From assembly GCA_003563865.1 (NCBI GenBank), contig PWTP01000065.1:1-9451 (forward strand): a stretch of 9,451 bases of DNA. Reading direction: 5' to 3'. Source of the DNA: Dehalococcoidia bacterium. GTDB lineage: Bacteria > Chloroflexota > Dehalococcoidia > Dehalococcoidales > CSSed11-197. Under the pieces are notes generated by a model. That model saw only the letters and a program-made list of their open reading frames with translations. It did not search any database and was not told the DNA's origin. This document shows, one piece after another, positions 6,019 through 9,451 of the stretch. The translations under genes were made by a program, and so were the position numbers. Numbering within the stretch: position 1 is the stretch's first letter; each line of letters begins with the position of its first letter.

Positions 6019-7164
6019 ATGGCAAAAACAAGTTTTGTTCCTAATCCGGCTAAGATAAAAGTCATTGGTCTTGGCGGAGGTGGTTGTAATGCAGTTACCC
6101 GCATGGTGCGGGAAGAAATCCAGGGCGTAGAGTTTATTGCTATGAATACCGACGCCCAGGCCCTGGCTATTACCGAGGCTCCTACCCGAATTCAGCTGGG
6201 CGAGAAAATTACCCGTGGCTTGGGTGTCGGCGGAGATCATAATATGGGTTCAAAAGCCGCCGAAGAGAGCCGTGATGAAATCAAGGAACTGATTGGTGGA
6301 GCAGATATGGTATTTCTTACCGCCGGCATGGGTGGTGGAACCGGTACCGGCGCTGCTTCGGTTGTAGCTCAAGTTGCCAAAGACAGCGGTGCACTAACCA
6401 TTGCTGTTGTCACCAAGCCATTCGGCTTTGAAGGCGCCCGTAGGAGTGAAGTGGCCAAAGATGGCATTGGTCGGTTGCTGGGCAAGGTCGACACTCTTAT
6501 TATCATTCCGAATGACCGCCTGCTTGACCTGTGTGATCCTAAAACCGGAATGGATTCGGCCTTCAAGATGGCAGATGATGTCCTGCGTCATGGTGTCCAG
6601 GCTATATCAGAAGTAATCACCGTACCGGGTGTCATTAACCTGGACTTTGCTGACGTCAAAGCCATTATGAAAGATGCCGGCCCGGCATGGATGAGCATCG
6701 GACATGGCAGTGGAAAGAACCGTGCTATTGATGCTGCTAAAGAAGCCCTTGCCAGCCCGCTGCTGGATGTTTCCATTTCAGGCAGTAATGGAATTTTGTT
6801 TAATGTAGTCGGCTCTGATGACCTTACTCTTTATGAGGTCAACGAAGCAGCTGAAGTTATCAAACAGGCCGTTGATCCCGATGCCAATATTATCTTTGGT
6901 GTTGGCACTAACTCATCGCTTGATCAGGAGCTCCGCATTACGCTTATTGCCACCGGTTTTGTTACCAAAACCGGTTTTGAGGACTCAAAAGATGCTGATG
7001 ATGAGCTTGCCGGCCTGTTAAAAACAATAAAGACAGAAGATGAACTGGATGTGCCATCATTTTTGCGCAAACCGCTTTTCAGCCGCCAGCGCCAGGCTTG
7101 TACTCCGACTGATAGAATTGTAAGAGCCGAAAGGAAAATTCCGACAAACCTAAGGTTTGACTAG
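6019..7164 (+). CDS. ftsZ: Cell division protein FtsZ
   Basis: A 381-residue tubulin-like GTPase that polymerises into the division ring. The N-terminal glycine loop is VIGLGGGGCNAV (residues 15-26), followed by MNTDAQAL (42-49). The tubulin signature GGGTGTG is at 105-111, with TKPFGFEG (132-139) and IPNDRLL (163-169). The T7 synergy loop NLDFADVKAIM (207-217) carries the catalytic Asp needed for GTP hydrolysis across the subunit interface. The FtsA-binding peptide motif DVPSFLRK is at 344-351. It is not at the end: about 30 more residues follow, rich in Arg and Lys. AAGGAGG at 6007-6013 lies 5 nt before the ATG, and ftsA directly precedes it. The stop is followed by a hairpin, so this is the last gene of the mraZ operon. 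Confidence 0.98.
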   Translation: MAKTSFVPNPAKIKVIGLGGGGCNAVTRMVREEIQGVEFIAMNTDAQALAITEAPTRIQLGEKITRGLGVGGDHNMGSKAAEESRDEIKELIGGADMVFLTAGMGGGTGTGAASVVAQVAKDSGALTIAVVTKPFGFEGARRSEVAKDGIGRLLGKVDTLIIIPNDRLLDLCDPKTGMDSAFKMADDVLRHGVQAISEVITVPGVINLDFADVKAIMKDAGPAWMSIGHGSGKNRAIDAAKEALASPLLDVSISGSNGILFNVVGSDDLTLYEVNEAAEVIKQAVDPDANIIFGVGTNSSLDQELRITLIATGFVTKTGFEDSKDADDELAGLLKTIKTEDELDVPSFLRKPLFSRQRQACTPTDRIVRAERKIPTNLRFD

Positions 7165-7184
7165 ACAAAACAATAATTAATCAA

Positions 7185-7218
7185 GTAAAGCAGCGGCGTT
7201 TGTAAGCCGCTGCTTTAC
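7185..7218. terminator. Intrinsic terminator after ftsZ
   Basis: GTAAAGCAGCGGC (7185-7197) pairs perfectly with GCCGCTGCTTTAC (7206-7218) around an 8-nt loop. The base of the stem is A/T-rich, and TATTTG follows on the plus strand. The T-tract is short, so termination may be incomplete and the next genes may receive some read-through. Confidence 0.75.
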
Positions 7219-7238
7219 TATTTGAGCGGCACTGTTTT

Positions 7239-7244
7239 TATAAT
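7239..7244 (+). promoter_or_regulatory. Possible promoter -10 box for the zinc-ribbon gene
   Basis: A perfect TATAAT lies 50 nt before the ATG at 7294, just downstream of the ftsZ terminator. No good -35 is found at 16-18 bp (TACTAT at 7216-7221 is poor), and there is no TG extension, so only the -10 supports this call. Confidence 0.4.
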
Positions 7245-7293
7245 TTGTTGTAATTAATTGCTTTAACTCGAGATTAAAGGCTAAAATAGGGTT

Positions 7294-7989
7294 ATGAGTC
7301 TAGTTATTAAGCTGCTCGGGTTACAAGAGCTAGAATTTGAAATTAAAGCTTTAGAGAAGGCGCTGGCAGATGCCAGCAGTCGGCTTGGAGAAAGCCCCGT
7401 GTTAAAAGAGGCCCGGAGTAGCCTTGAGCGATGTGAACAGAACTATCAGCAGCTATCTGACCAGCAGAAATCTCTGGAATGGCGAATTGAAGATCTTAAC
7501 AGCAAGTTGAAAAAGGTTAATGAACAGCTTTATAGCGGCCGGATCAAAAACCCAAAAGAATTGTCCAATCTACAACATGAAGCCGAATTGCTTTCGGCCA
7601 ACCTGGCCGCGGTAGAAGAAGAAGCCCTGGAAGTAATTGAAAAAGCCGAGCAAGCCGGGGCTAAAGCCCTGCAGGCAAAGCAGTATTTGAGCCGGATAGA
7701 AGCATCCTGGCAGGTTGAGCAAAAGAAACTGGTAGAGGAGATAAAAATAAACAAGGATAAACTGGCTGACTTGCAAGAAAAGAGGAAAACTGAAGCCGGG
7801 GATATTGATGCTGATGCATTGCGGGTTTACGAACGGCTGAAGCTTCAGCGAGGGTTTGCAGTTGCCAGAATAACACAGGGAGCCTGTGAGGGGTGCCATA
7901 TCAGCTTATCATCTGCTCAGTTGCAACACTCTCGCAGTTCAACCCTTGAAAAATGTGCCAATTGTGGCCGGATTCTTTTTTGTGAATAA
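7294..7989 (+). CDS. Coiled-coil protein with C-terminal C4-type zinc ribbon
   Basis: A 231-residue member of the widespread C4 zinc-ribbon family (formerly DUF164; zf-RING_7 at the C-terminus). Residues about 10-170 are rich in Glu, Lys, Leu and Gln with a heptad-like pattern, including LEKALADASSRLGE and the conserved SGRIKNPKELSNLQHE (residues about 81-96), and form a long antiparallel coiled coil. The C-terminal ribbon has CxxC at 198/201 and CxxC at 221/224, with a further Cys at 230. The biochemical role of most members is not settled; nucleic-acid or protein binding is generally supposed. It lies 6 nt upstream of rnhA, so the two are almost certainly cotranscribed, and rnpB follows. 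The Shine-Dalgarno ahead of the ATG is weak (AGGG only 2 nt away). Confidence 0.9.
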   Translation: MSLVIKLLGLQELEFEIKALEKALADASSRLGESPVLKEARSSLERCEQNYQQLSDQQKSLEWRIEDLNSKLKKVNEQLYSGRIKNPKELSNLQHEAELLSANLAAVEEEALEVIEKAEQAGAKALQAKQYLSRIEASWQVEQKKLVEEIKINKDKLADLQEKRKTEAGDIDADALRVYERLKLQRGFAVARITQGACEGCHISLSSAQLQHSRSSTLEKCANCGRILFCE

Positions 7990-7995
7990 TAGGTA

Positions 7996-8403
7996 ATGGC
8001 TAGCAAATTCTTTTCTGTATATACCGACGGGGCTTCACGCAATAATCCCGGCCAGGCGGCTATCGGGGTGGTTCTGGCTGACCGCGAAGGTAAAGTGGCT
8101 GCCACTGTATCGAGAGCTATCGGTATAACCACTAACAATCAGGCTGAATATCAGGCAGTTATCGCCGGCCTAGAGATGGCGGTTAAATTGGGAGCCAGAG
8201 AAGTGTGCTTAAATACTGATTCAGAACTGGTAGTAAAACAGTTGAAGGGGCTGTACCGGGTTAAAAATGCCGGTTTGAAAACCCTGCATGCCAGAGTTTT
8301 ACAATTAATGGATAAATTTAACAAATGCTCTATAAAACATGTGTCCCGTAATTGTAATGCTGAAGCAGATAAGCTGGCCAACCTCGCTCTTGATAATCTG
8401 TAA
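7996..8403 (+). CDS. rnhA: Ribonuclease HI family protein
   Basis: A 135-residue RNase H that cleaves the RNA strand of RNA-DNA hybrids with two metal ions. All four carboxylates are visible: D11 in YTDGASRNNPG, E51 in TTNNQAEYQAV, D75 in NTDSELVVKQL, and D125 in NAEADKLANLA. It is somewhat shorter than E. coli RNase HI and appears to lack the basic protrusion. This fits the compact type I enzymes found in many bacteria and archaea and as domains in actinobacterial proteins. It starts 6 nt after the zinc-ribbon gene with only a weak AGGT ahead, which suggests translational coupling. No clear terminator follows before the rnpB promoter. Confidence 0.94.
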   Translation: MASKFFSVYTDGASRNNPGQAAIGVVLADREGKVAATVSRAIGITTNNQAEYQAVIAGLEMAVKLGAREVCLNTDSELVVKQLKGLYRVKNAGLKTLHARVLQLMDKFNKCSIKHVSRNCNAEADKLANLALDNL

Positions 8404-8481
8404 ATCCGGGTTATTGAAAGTAAAATCATGCCTTCTCCCGCTTTAAAACCGGGTGGTTTCTCCAATGATACTCTAATGTTA

Positions 8482-8490
8482 TGATATAAT
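8482..8490 (+). promoter_or_regulatory. rnpB promoter, extended -10
   Basis: TGATATAAT is a perfect extended -10 (TG, one base, TATAAT). No good -35 is seen 16-18 bp upstream, as is common for extended -10 promoters. Transcription would begin near G8495-G8497, a few nt ahead of the P1 helix of the RNase P RNA. Confidence 0.7.
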
Positions 8491-8498
8491 ATAAGGGC

Positions 8499-8871
8499 TG
8501 AAATCAGGCAGGCCGGGCGGTCGCCCCTACCGAGAGTTGGGGGAGGAAAGTCCGGGCTCCACCGGGCAGGATGCTGGGTAACACCCAGGAGGGGAAACCC
8601 TACGGAAAGCGCAACAGAAACATACCGCTTTCTCCCTTTTGGAAGAAAGTAAGGGTGAAATGGTGAGGTAAGAGCTCACCAGCAGCCGGGAGACCGGCTG
8701 GCTGGGCAAGCCCCATCTGGAGCAAGGCCAAATAGGGGGAATAAGGGCGCCCGGCCCATCCCCGGGTTGGCTGCATGACCTTTGTGGCAACACAAAGGCT
8801 AGATAGATGGCCGCCATCTTTCCTTTTTGAGGAAACCTACAGAACCCGGCTTACAGGCCTGCCTGATTTTG
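8499..8871 (+). ncRNA. rnpB: RNase P RNA (bacterial, probably type A)
   Basis: This is the catalytic RNA of RNase P, which removes 5' leaders from precursor tRNAs. The ends form a perfect 14-bp P1 helix: AAATCAGGCAGGCC (8501-8514) with GGCCTGCCTGATTT (8856-8869). The conserved regions appear in order. They are GAGGAAAGTCCGGGCTCC (8543-8560), ACAGAAACATACCGC (8614-8628, P4 region), GGTGAGGTAAGAGCTCACC (8662-8680, P10/P11 region), CTAGATAGATGG (8799-8810) and ACAGAACCCGGCTTA (8839-8853, the other P4 strand). The length of about 370 nt and this order fit the ancestral A type. Exact ends are inferred from P1 and the promoter. P1 followed by TTTT (8867-8870) may double as a terminator, since no other strong one is seen before the next gene. 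Confidence 0.96.
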
Positions 8872-8912
8872 GCGCTTTTTAGCCGGACATCCCAAAAAGG
8901 AGCTTAGCTTAT

Positions 8913-9451
8913 ATGACAAGATCACCCAAAATCATTATTTCTTTTTTTGCCATAGCTTTTATATTTGTTTTCTCTTTCGCAGCGGGCGTGCTGGTTGGAA
9001 GCCCTGCTGATTATGAAGGTGATGCAGATTTAAAAGCGGTTGAAGATGCCTGGCGTATTATAACCGAGGATTACATAGATAAAGACAATGTAGATACCGG
9101 AGAACTCAGCCGGGTAGCTATTGAAGCCATGATGGACTTGATAGACGATCCATACTCAGCCTACCTTAATGCCCAGGCATGGCATGAAAGCATGAAGCAA
9201 CTGGAAGGTACTTATGAGGGTATTGGAGCTGAAATAACTGTGGATGAAGATGGCATGGTTGTTATAATCGCTCCTTATGTCGGCTCTCCAGCCGAAAAAG
9301 CCGGTATAAAACAGGGTGATAAAATTATAGCGGTTGATGGTGTATCAACCGAGGATATGAACCATGTTGATGTTGTGTTAAAAGTGCGTGGCCCCAAAGG
9401 AACTCCGGTGACATTGACCGTATTCAGGCCGGAAGAAAACCGTAATCTGGA
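8913..9451 (+). CDS. S41-family carboxyl-terminal processing protease (5' part)
   Basis: The first 179 codons of a gene that runs off the right edge. Residues 1-6 are polar and basic, followed by a hydrophobic segment at about 7-29 (IIISFFAIAFIFVFSFAAGV), a signal anchor or signal peptide that puts the rest outside the membrane. Residues about 38-100 match the CtpA/Prc N-terminal helical region (VEDAWRIITEDYID, then MMDLIDDPYSAYL). Residues about 101-172 are a PDZ domain (YEGIGAEI at the start, SPAEKAGIKQGDKIIAVDG at 125-143, VRGPKGTPVTLTV at 158-170). In this family the PDZ gates a Ser-Lys catalytic dyad, which lies outside the window, so activity cannot be confirmed. AAGGAG at 8897-8902 lies 10 nt before the ATG. 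It starts about 40 nt after rnpB and may depend on read-through from that gene. Confidence 0.93.
   Translation, partial: MTRSPKIIISFFAIAFIFVFSFAAGVLVGSPADYEGDADLKAVEDAWRIITEDYIDKDNVDTGELSRVAIEAMMDLIDDPYSAYLNAQAWHESMKQLEGTYEGIGAEITVDEDGMVVIIAPYVGSPAEKAGIKQGDKIIAVDGVSTEDMNHVDVVLKVRGPKGTPVTLTVFRPEENRNL

Noticed and set aside
7157..7162. TTGACT at the end of ftsZ as a -35 box for the zinc-ribbon gene
   Set aside because: No -10 hexamer at 16-18 bp, and any start would lie ahead of the terminator hairpin at 7185-7218.
8527..8817. Minus-strand open frame of 96 codons
   Set aside because: It lies entirely across the RNase P RNA gene and is a by-product of structured GC-rich RNA sequence.
1..9451. 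Search for tRNA genes, CRISPR arrays, insertion sequences, phage genes or attachment sites
   Set aside because: None seen. Repeats present are the protein-coding repeats and the TGGGA boxes, and no transposase or integrase motifs occur.

Overview
The window looks like ordinary chromosomal housekeeping DNA from an anaerobic bacterium, most likely a member of the Chloroflexota class Dehalococcoidia. I infer this from a moderate GC content, the tail of a formate-dehydrogenase-like molybdoenzyme, and a division cluster cut down to mraZ-rsmH-ftsA-ftsZ with no ftsL, ftsI, mur or mraY genes. That cluster fits a lineage without peptidoglycan. The assignment rests on recalled family knowledge, not on a search.

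Layout. Positions 1-239 hold the 3' end of a formate-dehydrogenase-type catalytic subunit. An intergenic stretch (240-500) carries a long hairpin and a likely promoter. It leads into a 551-residue, alanine/glutamate/lysine-rich, internally duplicated protein with a single C-terminal membrane segment (501-2156), whose function I do not recognise. A strong bidirectional terminator separates it from trmD, which runs the other way (2259-2999). trmD is divergent from the division operon: mraZ (GTG start, preceded by four TGGGA boxes), rsmH (overlapping mraZ by 8 nt), ftsA and ftsZ, closed by a hairpin at 7185-7218. A second group follows: a coiled-coil/C4 zinc-ribbon protein and ribonuclease HI, 6 nt apart, then the RNase P RNA gene (rnpB) with its own extended -10 promoter. 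The window ends inside an S41-family carboxyl-terminal protease (8913 onward).

How the genes work together. MraZ should autorepress the division operon through the TGGGA boxes. RsmH methylates 16S rRNA. FtsA anchors FtsZ filaments to the membrane through its C-terminal amphipathic helix. TrmD, RNase HI and RNase P RNA are RNA-processing or modification functions. The least explained element is the long helical, tail-anchored repeat protein at 501-2156. It is the best candidate for something undescribed, perhaps an envelope-associated rod in a cell without a wall, but its function is unproven.
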